Shown here: piece after piece, positions 6,382 to 12,409 of the stretch | Position numbering within the stretch: the stretch's first letter is position 1 | Layout of the letters: every line of letters starts with the position of its first letter | Translations under genes and position numbers: made by a program | Virus record (IMG/VR): IMGVR_UViG_3300032050_000683 | Span: 1-26,752 of that record | Direction: 5' to 3' (one strand) | DNA: 26,752 nucleotides | DNA from: a virus | Notes under the pieces: model-generated | The model's database searches: none | What the model saw: only the letters and a program-made list of their open reading frames with translations | What the model was told of the DNA's origin: nothing

Positions 6382-6925
6382 ACTAGTAGCATCTAAGTAT
6401 CAGATTGGAACCATTACTGACCCTATCAACGGTCACGAGATGTATGCTGGATGGATTTCCATCCCTTATATTACTGCTGGTGGTCATTGTGTTGGCTTTA
6501 AGTTTAGAAGATTAGATGATGGCAAGCCTAAGTATGGTAGCCCAACAGGGCAGAAGGCTCATCTCTATAACGTCAGTGACCTAACCCTTTCGAGTAAGTA
6601 TATTGTTGTCACCGAAGGTGAGTTAGATGCAGTCATTACTAGTGGTGTGTTAGATATACCAGCAGTCGGAGTGCCAGGTGTCGCTGCCTGGAAGTCACAC
6701 TTCCCAAAGTTATTTAGCGGTTATGAAACCGTATTTGTAGTGGGCGATAATGATGTCAAAGAGGATGGCTCTAACCCAGGAGCTGAGTTCGCTAAGCGTG
6801 TCGCAAACGAGGTGATGAACTCAACTATTGTTACACTACCACCTAGTATGGATATCAATGACTACTACCTGGCTAATGGTGCCGAGGCAACCCGTAACCT
6901 ACTAATAGGAGAGTCTAATGGATGA
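6275..6925 (+). CDS. DnaG-type primase, TOPRIM catalytic part
   Basis: This 216-residue protein has an N-terminal primase-like helix (LAVLEERGISELVASKYQIG), a beta domain (YAGWISIPYITAGGHCVGFKFR), the first TOPRIM acid in VVTEGELDAV (E114, D118) and the second in VVGDNDV (D158, D160). It should synthesise RNA primers for the helicase at 3568. GGAG at 6265-6268 with a 7-base gap supports an independent start at ATG 6275, inside the zinc-finger gene. Its overlap with that gene is 107 bases. The C-terminal helicase-binding domain of cellular DnaG is missing. It overlaps the next gene by 8 bases. Confidence 0.85.
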   Translation: MASNVQSKLLLEAAQRYAQAINQETLAVLEERGISELVASKYQIGTITDPINGHEMYAGWISIPYITAGGHCVGFKFRRLDDGKPKYGSPTGQKAHLYNVSDLTLSSKYIVVTEGELDAVITSGVLDIPAVGVPGVAAWKSHFPKLFSGYETVFVVGDNDVKEDGSNPGAEFAKRVANEVMNSTIVTLPPSMDINDYYLANGAEATRNLLIGESNG

Positions 6926-7325
6926 GCGAGGAACTGGAATTAGCGCTGACAATTTTGATAGAGAGTGGCTTCATAGTGCTGAGCGTAGACCAGGCTCGCA
7001 AGGAGTTCGTAGTAACCCTGCGTCCAGTCCGTTAGCAGATCATCCAGTAGTAGCCAACTACCGCAGTGCTGGTGGCGTTAGCACTGATGACCTGACTTCA
7101 TTCATAGAGTCCTTCGCTTCGCTTCGTGCTGGACGTGTTAAGAGTGTAGGCCACGAACAGTATGCGTTAGCAACTGGTCAGAAGTTTGAGTCATTTACTA
7201 CTGCAGATACCATTAGGGAACTGCTAGAAGAACTAGCTGACGCTAGCAACTACATAGATTTCCTTGCTATCAAACTGCTTAACATCCAGCACGTAATAGA
7301 TCTGGTGCTACCTGACTGTGAGTGA
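6918..7325 (+). CDS. Phage protein with MazG/dNTP-hydrolase-like helical end
   Basis: This 135-residue protein follows AGGAG. The first 80 residues are polar and probably disordered. The C-terminus (GHEQYALATGQKFE, then TADTIRELLEELADASNYIDFLAIKL) has the acidic EELADA..Y helix seen in all-alpha NTP pyrophosphatase and related phage proteins, where paired acids bind Mg-dNTP. Only one EExxD helix is visible, so enzyme activity is uncertain. It overlaps the sigma-like gene by 8 bases. Confidence 0.6.
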   Translation: MDERGTGISADNFDREWLHSAERRPGSQGVRSNPASSPLADHPVVANYRSAGGVSTDDLTSFIESFASLRAGRVKSVGHEQYALATGQKFESFTTADTIRELLEELADASNYIDFLAIKLLNIQHVIDLVLPDCE

Positions 7326-7950
7326 ACTAGACCCTGCAGTATATGACTTAGTTCCTTCGGTTACTAATAGTATTCATCGTCGCTATAAGAACTTCATAGA
7401 GAAGGCAGACCTTGCCCAAGAGTGTTACGTCTGGGCTACTGGTCGTGCTACTTTCATCAACGCTCAGTTGGCTGAGCCAGATCCTGAACAATATAAACAT
7501 AACCTTCAACGTATCGCTTGGCAGATGCGTAGAGTAGCTGAACGCTACGCTCGTAGAGAGAAGGCAGATAAGTCCGGCTATTCAATAACGGATGAAACCT
7601 ATTACGAGACTGCTACCCTGGGCCAGCTCTTACCTTTCGTCATCGCTTCAGTAGTAGACGGAACAGTGCTAGAACAGATACAAGATATGATTAAAGATGG
7701 ACAACCTCGCGGCTCATCATCACCGTCAGAGGGTGGCAACTTACTTGCAGTCCTGATAGATATTAAGAAAGCTTACTTAAAGTTAGAGCAGTCCGATAAG
7801 GACTTGCTACTGCTTAGACATCACGAAGGTCTTACCCTTCAGCAGATCGCTGAAGTATATGGTTGCGCCCTATCTACTGCTGATAGGCGCTGTGCTAATT
7901 CACTTCGCAAGTTGCAGAACCTACTCGGAGGAGACAGCCCTTGGCGATAA
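7318..7950 (+). CDS. Sigma-70 family-like RNA polymerase sigma factor
   Basis: This 210-residue protein has an N-terminal helical stretch resembling sigma region 2 (YKNFIEKADLAQECYVWATGRA, residues 23-44) and a clear region-4 HTH (LKLEQSDKDLLLLRHHEGLTLQQIAEVYG then STADRRCANSLRKLQ, residues about 154-200). The linker contains a Gly/Ser-rich break (130-140). It is likely a phage sigma factor that moves polymerase to middle or late promoters; acting with WhiB, which binds sigma region 4, is a reasonable inference. The start is GTG 7318 with a poor ribosome site, suggesting coupling to the upstream gene. Confidence 0.75.
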   Translation: MSELDPAVYDLVPSVTNSIHRRYKNFIEKADLAQECYVWATGRATFINAQLAEPDPEQYKHNLQRIAWQMRRVAERYARREKADKSGYSITDETYYETATLGQLLPFVIASVVDGTVLEQIQDMIKDGQPRGSSSPSEGGNLLAVLIDIKKAYLKLEQSDKDLLLLRHHEGLTLQQIAEVYGCALSTADRRCANSLRKLQNLLGGDSPWR

Positions 7951-8105
7951 ACCGTTACCTGAAATACTTACGTGAATGTTATTTAATTGTGCGGTGCCTT
8001 GTCACACGCAACCACCAAACAAACTCTTGGTTTGTTATCAATCAGAGTGACGGCCTGATGCTTCGCCTTACTCACTGTATTAAATGCGGTAGGTATTGGG
8101 TATGA
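7941..8105 (+). CDS. Small Cys-containing protein (CIKCGRYW)
   Basis: This 54-residue frame starts at TTG 7941 after GGAGGAGA (7927-7934). It reads MAINRYLKYL and ends LTHCIKCGRYWV. The single CIKCG knuckle with H44 and other Cys (C13, C19) could bind zinc. It overlaps the sigma gene by 10 bases and the next gene by 4 (ATGA). There is no known function. Confidence 0.6.
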   Translation: MAINRYLKYLRECYLIVRCLVTRNHQTNSWFVINQSDGLMLRLTHCIKCGRYWV

Positions 8106-8485
8106 AAGAACTAGAACTATTTAATTACTTACAGGAAAGTTTATATCCGGACCTTGTTAAGAGTGAAGGTATCTTCGATTCATTCGATTGTATTAGTCAG
8201 CAAGCGGGCCATTACATAGAACTTAAGTGCCGCCACACTCACTACCCTACCCTGCTGATTGAGGAGATGAAGTATCGCAAGCTCATAACGCAGAGCGCTG
8301 AGCGCGATCTCATTCCCTTTTATATTAACTCAACTCCACTTGGTATCTATTCCTTTGATCTAATGGATATACCAGAACCTGAGTGGGTTAAGCACTGGAT
8401 GCCGGTTACTTCAGAGTTCGCTAACCGCAGTAAGATTGAGAAGTTAGTAGGTTATCTTGATATCGAGGAAGCGATTAAACTATGA
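8102..8485 (+). CDS. PD-(D/E)XK nuclease-fold protein of phage type
   Basis: This 128-residue protein has the sequence DSFDC (D26, D29), HYIELKCR (E40, K42) and then THYPTLLIEEMKYRKL, matching the D-ExK core of restriction-endonuclease-like phage proteins related to ones seen in cyanophages. The C-terminus (YINSTPLGIYSFDL) forms the later beta strands. The substrate is unknown; DNA processing is inferred. ATG 8102 is preferred over TTG 8096. It overlaps the FmdB-like gene by 4 bases. Confidence 0.68.
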   Translation: MKELELFNYLQESLYPDLVKSEGIFDSFDCISQQAGHYIELKCRHTHYPTLLIEEMKYRKLITQSAERDLIPFYINSTPLGIYSFDLMDIPEPEWVKHWMPVTSEFANRSKIEKLVGYLDIEEAIKL

Positions 8486-8658
8486 TTTATGATTACAGAT
8501 GTAAGTGTGGCTCGACTCTACAAGTAGAGCGCTCTATCCACGAGGAAGCTAGCAACCCTGTCTGTTATGACTGCCACGAAAGTATGGAAAGAGTTTGGTC
8601 ATCGCCTCCTGTTACCTTCAAAGGTAAGGGTTTCTACTCCACCGATCACGCTAAGTAA
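8482..8658 (+). CDS. FmdB-type zinc ribbon protein
   Basis: This 58-residue protein starts MIYDYRCKCG, then CYDCHESMERVWSSPPVTFKGKGFYSTD, the full pattern of the FmdB/CxxC_CxxC_SSSS family: aromatic YDYxCxCG, second CxxC, VWSSP and FKGxGFYxTD. The family's role is unclear and probably regulatory or RNA-binding. It is the last gene of the early operon, followed at once by a terminator hairpin. Confidence 0.88.
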   Translation: MIYDYRCKCGSTLQVERSIHEEASNPVCYDCHESMERVWSSPPVTFKGKGFYSTDHAK

Positions 8659-8663
8659 ATAGT

Positions 8664-8693
8664 AAAGCCCCACCGGACGGAGAGGTGGGGCTT
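8664..8693. terminator. Symmetrical terminator between converging operons
   Basis: A 10-bp perfect stem AAGCCCCACC (8665-8674) with GGTGGGGCTT (8684-8693) and a 9-base loop lies between the end of the rightward operon and the end of the leftward methyltransferase genes. On the minus strand it is followed by a T-rich stretch (TTTACTATTTACTT); on the plus strand the U run is weak. It probably serves both directions. Confidence 0.82.
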
Positions 8694-8725
8694 ACTTGTG
8701 CGACTAGGAAGAAAGAGTATAAGAC

Positions 8726-9136
8726 CTAGTTCGCAGTATCAAAGGTATCACAGATACCCTGAATAATCCATTCAACAACAGGAACTGTTACTGCATTTCC
8801 CATTTGCTTATATCTATGAGTATCAGATTGTCCTTCAGTCCACTCGTCAGGAAAACCTTGCAGCCTTTCATATTCTAGCGGCGTAAGTCTGCGAACAATG
8901 GGACCAACGAATAAAGTTTGATCATTACTAGTAGCTATGGTCAGACTTTTATCTTCTGAAAGTAAAGCTCCTTTACCTCCACCTGGTTTACCTGCTCGCA
9001 TTCTAACGATAACAGCAACGGTGGCCCTAATGTCTCCATTATCAAAAGCGTTCAATGTCGGGACCATCCCGCCCTCAATCCACGTTTCATAGTCCTCATT
9101 AGTTTGCGCTCTGCGACGCTTGGTGAACCAGAGCAT
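8726..9136 (-). CDS. C5-cytosine DNA methyltransferase, C-terminal part (split gene)
   Basis: This 136-residue protein contains the target-recognition end and final motifs of a Dcm-type enzyme: PTLNAFDNGDIRATVAVI, motif IX RRLTPLEYERLQGFPDEWT (82-100) and motif X YKQMGNAVTVPVVEWI (109-124). Motifs I to VIII are absent here and lie in the upstream gene. Its ATG overlaps that gene's stop (TAATG at 9138-9134), and GGAAGAA precedes it, so it can be translated as a second subunit. A natural two-chain enzyme (as known for M.AquI) or an old frameshift are both possible. Confidence 0.87.
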   Translation of the reverse strand: MLWFTKRRRAQTNEDYETWIEGGMVPTLNAFDNGDIRATVAVIVRMRAGKPGGGKGALLSEDKSLTIATSNDQTLFVGPIVRRLTPLEYERLQGFPDEWTEGQSDTHRYKQMGNAVTVPVVEWIIQGICDTFDTAN

Positions 9137-9753
9137 TACTTAATTCTTCCGGCAAGCTCTTGCCTCTGCGACTTGATCTGCGAAGTATCCCTTCGCAAGC
9201 CTTGGGGCTTAAATAATACTTCGTCTGGACCTCTTTCCCCTGAAGAACGTCGGCCAACGATGAAGACACGGCGGCGTCTTTGGGGAACTCCGAAGTGCTG
9301 AGCGTCAAGAGTCCTCCAGGCAACAGAATACCCGAGGTCTGCCATCGTCCCGAGCACGACTCCAAAATCCTTTCCTTCGTTACTGGATAACAGACCAGGG
9401 ACGTTTTCGAGTATGAACCATTCTGTTTGCGTTTCTTCCACAACTCGGGCAATCTCCCAGAATAACCCGCTTCGTTCGCCAGCCAAGCCAGCCCTCTTGC
9501 CAGCGACGCTGAGATCTTGGCAGGGAAATCCTCCTGTAATAATTCCTCTGCTTGGATTAAATCCTGCATTTATTAAGTCCTCTCCCTTTACTGTTGTTAC
9601 ATCATTAAATTGTTTTGCGTTAGGGAACTTACGTTCCAATAGAACTTGGCAATGTTTATCTATCTCCACATTAGCAACAACATTAACTCCGTTGCGTTCC
9701 ATCGCCAGGTCAAAGCCACCTACTCCTGCGAATAGTGATACTCCTGTAATCAT
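9136..9753 (-). CDS. C5-cytosine DNA methyltransferase, N-terminal catalytic part
   Basis: This 205-residue protein has motif I SLFAGVGGFD (6-15), motif IV GGFPCQDLS with catalytic C78, motif VI ENVPG (116-120) and motif VIII QRRRRVFIVG (158-167). It ends in the variable target-recognition region and the remainder of the enzyme is in the next gene. It methylates C5 of cytosine, probably protecting phage DNA from host restriction. The start ATG 9753 follows GAGGAG. No matching restriction endonuclease is seen nearby. The recognition site cannot be read from sequence, but CCGG is very frequent in this block. Confidence 0.9.
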   Translation of the reverse strand: MITGVSLFAGVGGFDLAMERNGVNVVANVEIDKHCQVLLERKFPNAKQFNDVTTVKGEDLINAGFNPSRGIITGGFPCQDLSVAGKRAGLAGERSGLFWEIARVVEETQTEWFILENVPGLLSSNEGKDFGVVLGTMADLGYSVAWRTLDAQHFGVPQRRRRVFIVGRRSSGERGPDEVLFKPQGLRRDTSQIKSQRQELAGRIK

Positions 9754-9762
9754 TTAGACTCC

Positions 9763-10209
9763 TCAGTAGTAGTTGTTCTTTCGTTGGAAAGAGTTGGCTC
9801 TACAAGGTGTGTCGTGTTTGTGAGAAATGTATCTAAGGCCTCGTAAGATTTGAGTAGCAGGATCTCTGCTTGTCTCTCCAAGGTGCTGAGCAATACCAAA
9901 AGCTGACGATCTTGGTCTGCCCTTATGGTCGAGAGGTCTGGCGTAGTGGTCAAACCTGCTCTCACGGGTCCAAAGGGCGATGAGGCACTCTCGCTCTCTC
10001 CCTTTCCACCCGAAAGCAAGGTAAGCGTAACGTGCTGCGAGCTTTTTATTCTGTAACTTCTGCTCATAAGTTGCCGGCCCGTGATTGATTATTGCGGGTT
10101 TCGGTCGGTGTATCTCTACCTCTATCGGTAACGGTGCCGGTGTTAGTGTCCACACTAGCATTAGTGTTACCGTCAAGGTCAATCCAAGTCTTCCCCTGCG
10201 TGTAATCAT
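9763..10209 (-). CDS. Membrane-anchored or secreted SLT lytic transglycosylase
   Basis: This 148-residue protein begins MITRRGRLGL with a hydrophobic segment (about 8-25, LTLTVTLMLVWTLTPAP), a signal peptide or anchor. It ends in a short SLT domain: ALWTRESRFDHYA with catalytic Glu 83, SSAFGIAQHLGE, and DPATQILRGLRYI, the typical actinobacterial/actinophage pattern. It cleaves peptidoglycan glycan strands. It lies away from the CHAP lysis cassette, in a leftward early operon, so it may aid cell-wall change or lysis from inside. ATG 10209 is chosen because GGAGGAGGAGAAG precedes it. It overlaps the upstream gene by 146 bases. Confidence 0.8.
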   Translation of the reverse strand: MITRRGRLGLTLTVTLMLVWTLTPAPLPIEVEIHRPKPAIINHGPATYEQKLQNKKLAARYAYLAFGWKGRERECLIALWTRESRFDHYARPLDHKGRPRSSAFGIAQHLGETSRDPATQILRGLRYISHKHDTPCRANSFQRKNNYY

Positions 10210-10351
10210 TAATCTTCTCCTCCTCCAGATAAACTTTATATTCATTAGGAAAAGCGTTAGCTAACTTGGTTAGCGCTCTCGCTCTCGCTCTTTGATAATT
10301 ACGTTGAGCTACTGCTCTTTTCTTGGCAGCAGCAATTCTTTTATCTTCCAT
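10064..10351 (-). CDS. Basic helical protein, unknown
   Basis: This 95-residue protein starts MEDKRIAAAKKRAVAQRNYQ, then ARARALTKLANAFPNEYKVYLEEEK, a helix-rich basic module I recognise in actinophage hypothetical proteins (RARxRALxxLAxxxPxEYxxLLEEE, then W-DLDG). The C-terminal 50 residues are polar and share DNA with the transglycosylase start. The start ATG 10351 follows GGAAAC; ATG 10366 is possible. The EEEK residues are encoded by the next gene's ribosome-binding site. Confidence 0.65.
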   Translation of the reverse strand: MEDKRIAAAKKRAVAQRNYQRARARALTKLANAFPNEYKVYLEEEKINDYTQGKTWIDLDGNTNASVDTNTGTVTDRGRDTPTETRNNQSRAGNL

Positions 10352-10421
10352 TAAGTTTCCAATCAACGGTAATTATTACGTAGGCCAGTAGTAAAACTAC
10401 GACCAAGCCAACAAACATCAT
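10341..10421 (-). CDS. 26-residue single-pass membrane peptide
   Basis: ATG 10421 overlaps the stop of the upstream gene (ATGATG; TGA at 10420-10418), with GAGAGG upstream. The 26-residue product starts MMFVGLVVVLLLAYVIITVD and ends in a short polar tail, a perfect single membrane helix. Such tiny hydrophobic peptides are common in phage operons. It overlaps the following gene's start by 11 bases. The helix and tight spacing make it plausible; no function is known. Confidence 0.6.
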   Translation of the reverse strand: MMFVGLVVVLLLAYVIITVDWKLNGR

Positions 10422-10681
10422 CGGGTTATCCTCTCTAGTGTGTTAGTGATCCCTGCTAGGACTAGGAAAGTTACATCTATCGGCTCGCCTACTAGGGCGG
10501 CGTCCTCGCCGTCCTCCGACCAGCTCGTTACGAATATGCGAGAGTTTATCGGACCATTACGCCAAAACCTAATACACTCGGTGACATCTCCCCCACCCCA
10601 TATGGCTATGCCTTGCTCATCTACCACTTCATAGAAGGTTACGTTCGTGGTCTTACCCTTAAAGCTGATTACATTACTCAT
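10418..10681 (-). CDS. Conserved small phage protein, beta-rich, unknown
   Basis: This 87-residue product starts MSNVISFKGKTTNVTFYEVVDEQG, then a central VTECIRFWRNGP segment and a VTSWSEDGEDA...IDVTFLVLAG end. The alternating pattern suggests a small beta-sheet protein. The ribosome site AGGAGGAGAAT at 10681-10691 lies in the overlap with the preceding gene. There are no catalytic motifs. Confidence 0.6.
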   Translation of the reverse strand: MSNVISFKGKTTNVTFYEVVDEQGIAIWGGGDVTECIRFWRNGPINSRIFVTSWSEDGEDAALVGEPIDVTFLVLAGITNTLERITR

Positions 10682-10844
10682 TCTCCTCCTCCTTCTCTTT
10701 TAATTGTATTTCTGCTAGTGCGTGGGTCATTCGCATTATGTTACGCATACCCATATCGGTATTACCTGCCCATATCTGCTGAATAGCTAACTTCTCGCAG
10801 AGATCAGCCTTAGCTTGATAGTATTCCGGTGTTGGTCTAGTCAT
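10674..10844 (-). CDS. Small helical protein, unknown
   Basis: This 56-residue product starts MTRPTPEYYQAKADLCEKLA and is mostly helical with the segment WAGNTDMGMRNIMRMTHALAEIQLKEKEEENE. ATG 10844 is chosen because a GA-repeat purine tract (GAGAGAGAGAGC, then AAGAA) just upstream can serve as ribosome site; the in-frame ATG 10865 lies inside that tract. It overlaps both neighbours. There is no known family. Confidence 0.6.
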   Translation of the reverse strand: MTRPTPEYYQAKADLCEKLAIQQIWAGNTDMGMRNIMRMTHALAEIQLKEKEEENE

Positions 10845-10989
10845 TTCTTGCTCTCTCTCTCTCATACCCGCAGTCCGGGCAGGTCCATACCACTATCCCG
10901 CCGCCGATTTGCGCCGGGATATCTTCATAAGTCTTACCGCAGTCCTCGCAGTCTGCGTCTATCATAGTTGAATAGAAGATAGCGTTCAT
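10837..10989 (-). CDS. Small zinc ribbon protein (CEDC...CPDC)
   Basis: The 50-residue frame from ATG 10989 to TAG 10837 starts MNAIFYSTMIDADCEDCGKT and ends with WTCPDCGYERERARND. Two CxxC knuckles separated by about 20 residues form a classic single zinc ribbon. The final ERERAR comes from the GA repeat that also forms the next gene's ribosome site. Start and stop overlap both neighbours (TAATG at 10991-10987). Confidence 0.75.
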   Translation of the reverse strand: MNAIFYSTMIDADCEDCGKTYEDIPAQIGGGIVVWTCPDCGYERERARND

Positions 10990-11276
10990 TAGACACCCTC
11001 TCCTTCACTCACTATTAGACTCATCTCGCAGTCATCGCATAAGTATTTACCGGAGTGAGTCTGAGCTATTAACCACCATTTCGAGTTGATTATCTCCCAC
11101 CCGCAAGAGCTGCACGTATATTCTCTCTCGCCCTCGCCCTCTACCATAGAGCAGATCTGACACTGAGCGTATTCCCACTCTTTACTAAATGAATCCTTAT
11201 CTTTCCCGCAGGTCGAGCAAAGCTCGCCCTCTCCCTCTACCACTTCCCGGACCATATCGTTCACGGTTTTATTCAT
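10989..11276 (-). CDS. Double zinc-ribbon protein with EGEG repeats
   Basis: This 95-residue protein carries four CxxC pairs: CSTC, CQIC, CSSC and CDDC, enough for two zinc ions, typical of nucleic-acid- or protein-binding ribbons. Acidic EGEGE inserts precede pairs one and three (VVEGEGELC, MVEGEGEREYTC), and another ends the protein (VSEGEGV). These inserts come from GAGGGN repeats in the DNA. The start ATG 11276 follows GAGGGAGATA. The function is unknown. Confidence 0.72.
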   Translation of the reverse strand: MNKTVNDMVREVVEGEGELCSTCGKDKDSFSKEWEYAQCQICSMVEGEGEREYTCSSCGWEIINSKWWLIAQTHSGKYLCDDCEMSLIVSEGEGV

Positions 11277-11301
11277 TATCTCCCTCTTTCATTAGGTTAG
11301 G

Positions 11302-11433
11302 TTAGTCTATATTAGTATCGTAGCTAATGCCACAATCTTTACAAGTGAATACTGCCATTCTCCCGGACCCGTAAGGCTCGATAGTTACTTTAATCGGCTT
11401 ATCGCAGTCCGCGCACGTCATCGGCTGCCCCAT
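11302..11433 (-). CDS. Small zinc ribbon protein (CADC...CKDC)
   Basis: A 43-residue frame begins MGQPMTCADCDKPIKVTIEP, followed by FTCKDCGISYDTNID. Two CxxC knuckles make one zinc ribbon. GAGAGGGAGAG is directly upstream of ATG 11433, which overlaps the preceding gene's stop (TAATG). The N-terminus lacks any other motif. Confidence 0.68.
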   Translation of the reverse strand: MGQPMTCADCDKPIKVTIEPYGSGRMAVFTCKDCGISYDTNID

Positions 11434-11576
11434 TACTCTCCCTCTCTCATATATTGACGAAAGAGCCTAATGCTCTCTCTCTTGTTATAGCCGTAATAGC
11501 TGCGGGTTACTAGGTATCCCCGGCTATCGCTAGCGTAGATAACCCACGCTCCCGCATAGTTGCGCTCTATTGTCAT
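11433..11576 (-). CDS. Small conserved phage protein (YGYxKRES type)
   Basis: A 47-residue frame reads MTIERNYAGAWVIYASDSRG, then YLVTRSYYGYNKRESIRLFR. The AWVIY...GY...RxYYGYxxRExIRLF pattern is a short beta-beta-alpha protein I recognise as recurrent in phage genomes, role unknown. The start ATG 11576 follows GAGAGAGTGAGC. The end is REGE, again from a purine repeat that also gives the next ribosome site. Confidence 0.66.
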   Translation of the reverse strand: MTIERNYAGAWVIYASDSRGYLVTRSYYGYNKRESIRLFRQYMREGE

Positions 11577-11600
11577 TCGCTCACTCTCTCTTTAAATTGC

Positions 11601-11672
11601 CCTCTCACGCCTTGCGAGAGGAATCTACCCGGTTAGGAGTAGTCCACCGGCTACCGCGTAAGCGATAACCGG
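11601..11672 (-). repeat. Intercistronic hairpins; copy A of a repeated hairpin
   Basis: Copy A (11647-11672) is an 11-bp stem on the transcribed minus strand with core arms GGTTATCGC and GCGGTAGCC around TTAC, helped by two G-U pairs. It lies 16 bases after the DnaN-like stop. A second hairpin, CCTCTC with GAGAGG (11601-11621), follows before the next gene. Neither has a U run. The outer sequence AGTCCACCGGCTAC on the plus strand is shared with copy B near 12378. Confidence 0.75.
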
Positions 11673-11687
11673 CGGGCCGCCTCTAAA

Positions 11688-12335
11688 TTAGATAGTCCGC
11701 ATAGGCATAAGTAGCCCGTGCCACGTAATTACGTCGTGATTAATCTTTACCTTAATCGGCTTACGGTCCCCGGTAAAGGTGAATTGCTGCCCGCCCCCAC
11801 TAGTCGGGACCTTAGCGAATGATGCAAGGTAATCGGCATTAAGTTGCAGCTCACTAACCGGGACCGGCTCACCGTTAAAGAGTTGCTTATATGGTGGGAA
11901 TTGCTGCCCGGTGTAAAGGTTAATAACTAGATTAGTGCCGCCCTCTCCCGCGTTAATAGTTACGGTAAGGATATCCCCGGCACGGTTAAGCGATAGCGTG
12001 GCCCGGCTTAGGGCCGCCTTGCCTAGCCCTTTAATAGCTGCGGTTATTCTTTTAATGTCTGCCAGTGGGATGCTAATCGGATCAAAATTAACACCCTCGC
12101 CCTCGCTCTCGCCCTCTCTCTCACTTTCAAGCTTTATTTCGCCATAGATTAAGCGATACCTATCGGTAGCGACTGCCGTCAAGATCCCGGAGCTCGCGCT
12201 CACGTTTACGCAATTTAAGGCCGGTAGGTCCGCCTTACTATGCGCCGCAATAGCAGCGCCGGTAAGTAGGTCTAGGGCCGTGCTAGCGTCGAGCGTTAGA
12301 CCTTGCAAGGTGTCCGGCTTGTTTAGTGTTTCCAT
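11688..12335 (-). CDS. DnaN-like sliding clamp (DNA polymerase III beta subunit type)
   Basis: This 215-residue protein has features of a phage-sized beta clamp: LTAVATDRYRLIYGEI (51-66, the DnaN hallmark ATDxxRL), a central SIPLADIKRITAAIKG domain, LQLNADYLASFAKV (163-176), and the C-terminal PIKVKIN...GLLMPMRTI (193-215), matching the PxxxLLMPxR end of DnaN. It is shorter than bacterial DnaN (about 370-400), so it probably has two domains. It should hold a DNA polymerase on DNA or lend a platform to phage proteins. Residues 70-81 are a GAGGGN-derived insert. The start ATG 12335 follows GAGG; 12353 has no ribosome site. Confidence 0.83.
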   Translation of the reverse strand: METLNKPDTLQGLTLDASTALDLLTGAAIAAHSKADLPALNCVNVSASSGILTAVATDRYRLIYGEIKLESEREGESEGEGVNFDPISIPLADIKRITAAIKGLGKAALSRATLSLNRAGDILTVTINAGEGGTNLVINLYTGQQFPPYKQLFNGEPVPVSELQLNADYLASFAKVPTSGGGQQFTFTGDRKPIKVKINHDVITWHGLLMPMRTI

Positions 12336-12362
12336 ATTCTTAACCTCTTTCATTAGGTAATT

Positions 12363-12409
12363 ACTGCTATTAGTAGCAGTCCACCGGCTACGGCTTAGGC
12401 CGTAACCGA
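12363..12409 (-). repeat. Intercistronic hairpins; copy B of the repeated hairpin
   Basis: Copy B (12384-12409) has minus-strand core arms GGTTACGGC and GCCGTAGCC around CTAA, the same 9-4-9 plan as copy A with changed but still pairing bases, and sits 11 bases after the stop of the gene at 12420. A second perfect hairpin, ACTGCTA with TAGCAGT (12363-12380) around TTAG, follows it. No U run is present, so intrinsic termination is unlikely; transcript processing or stabilisation is possible. Confidence 0.78.

Noticed and set aside
9099-9569. A minus-strand frame inside the cytosine methyltransferase gene
   Set aside because: It overlaps intact methyltransferase motifs and has no family features; it is a shadow of the real gene, although it passes the junction of the two parts.
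9750-10067. A 105-residue minus-strand frame overlapping the transglycosylase and ending ATGA onto the methyltransferase start
   Set aside because: It shares almost all its DNA with the clear SLT domain, which is the well-supported frame; the product has no recognisable fold and no ribosome site.
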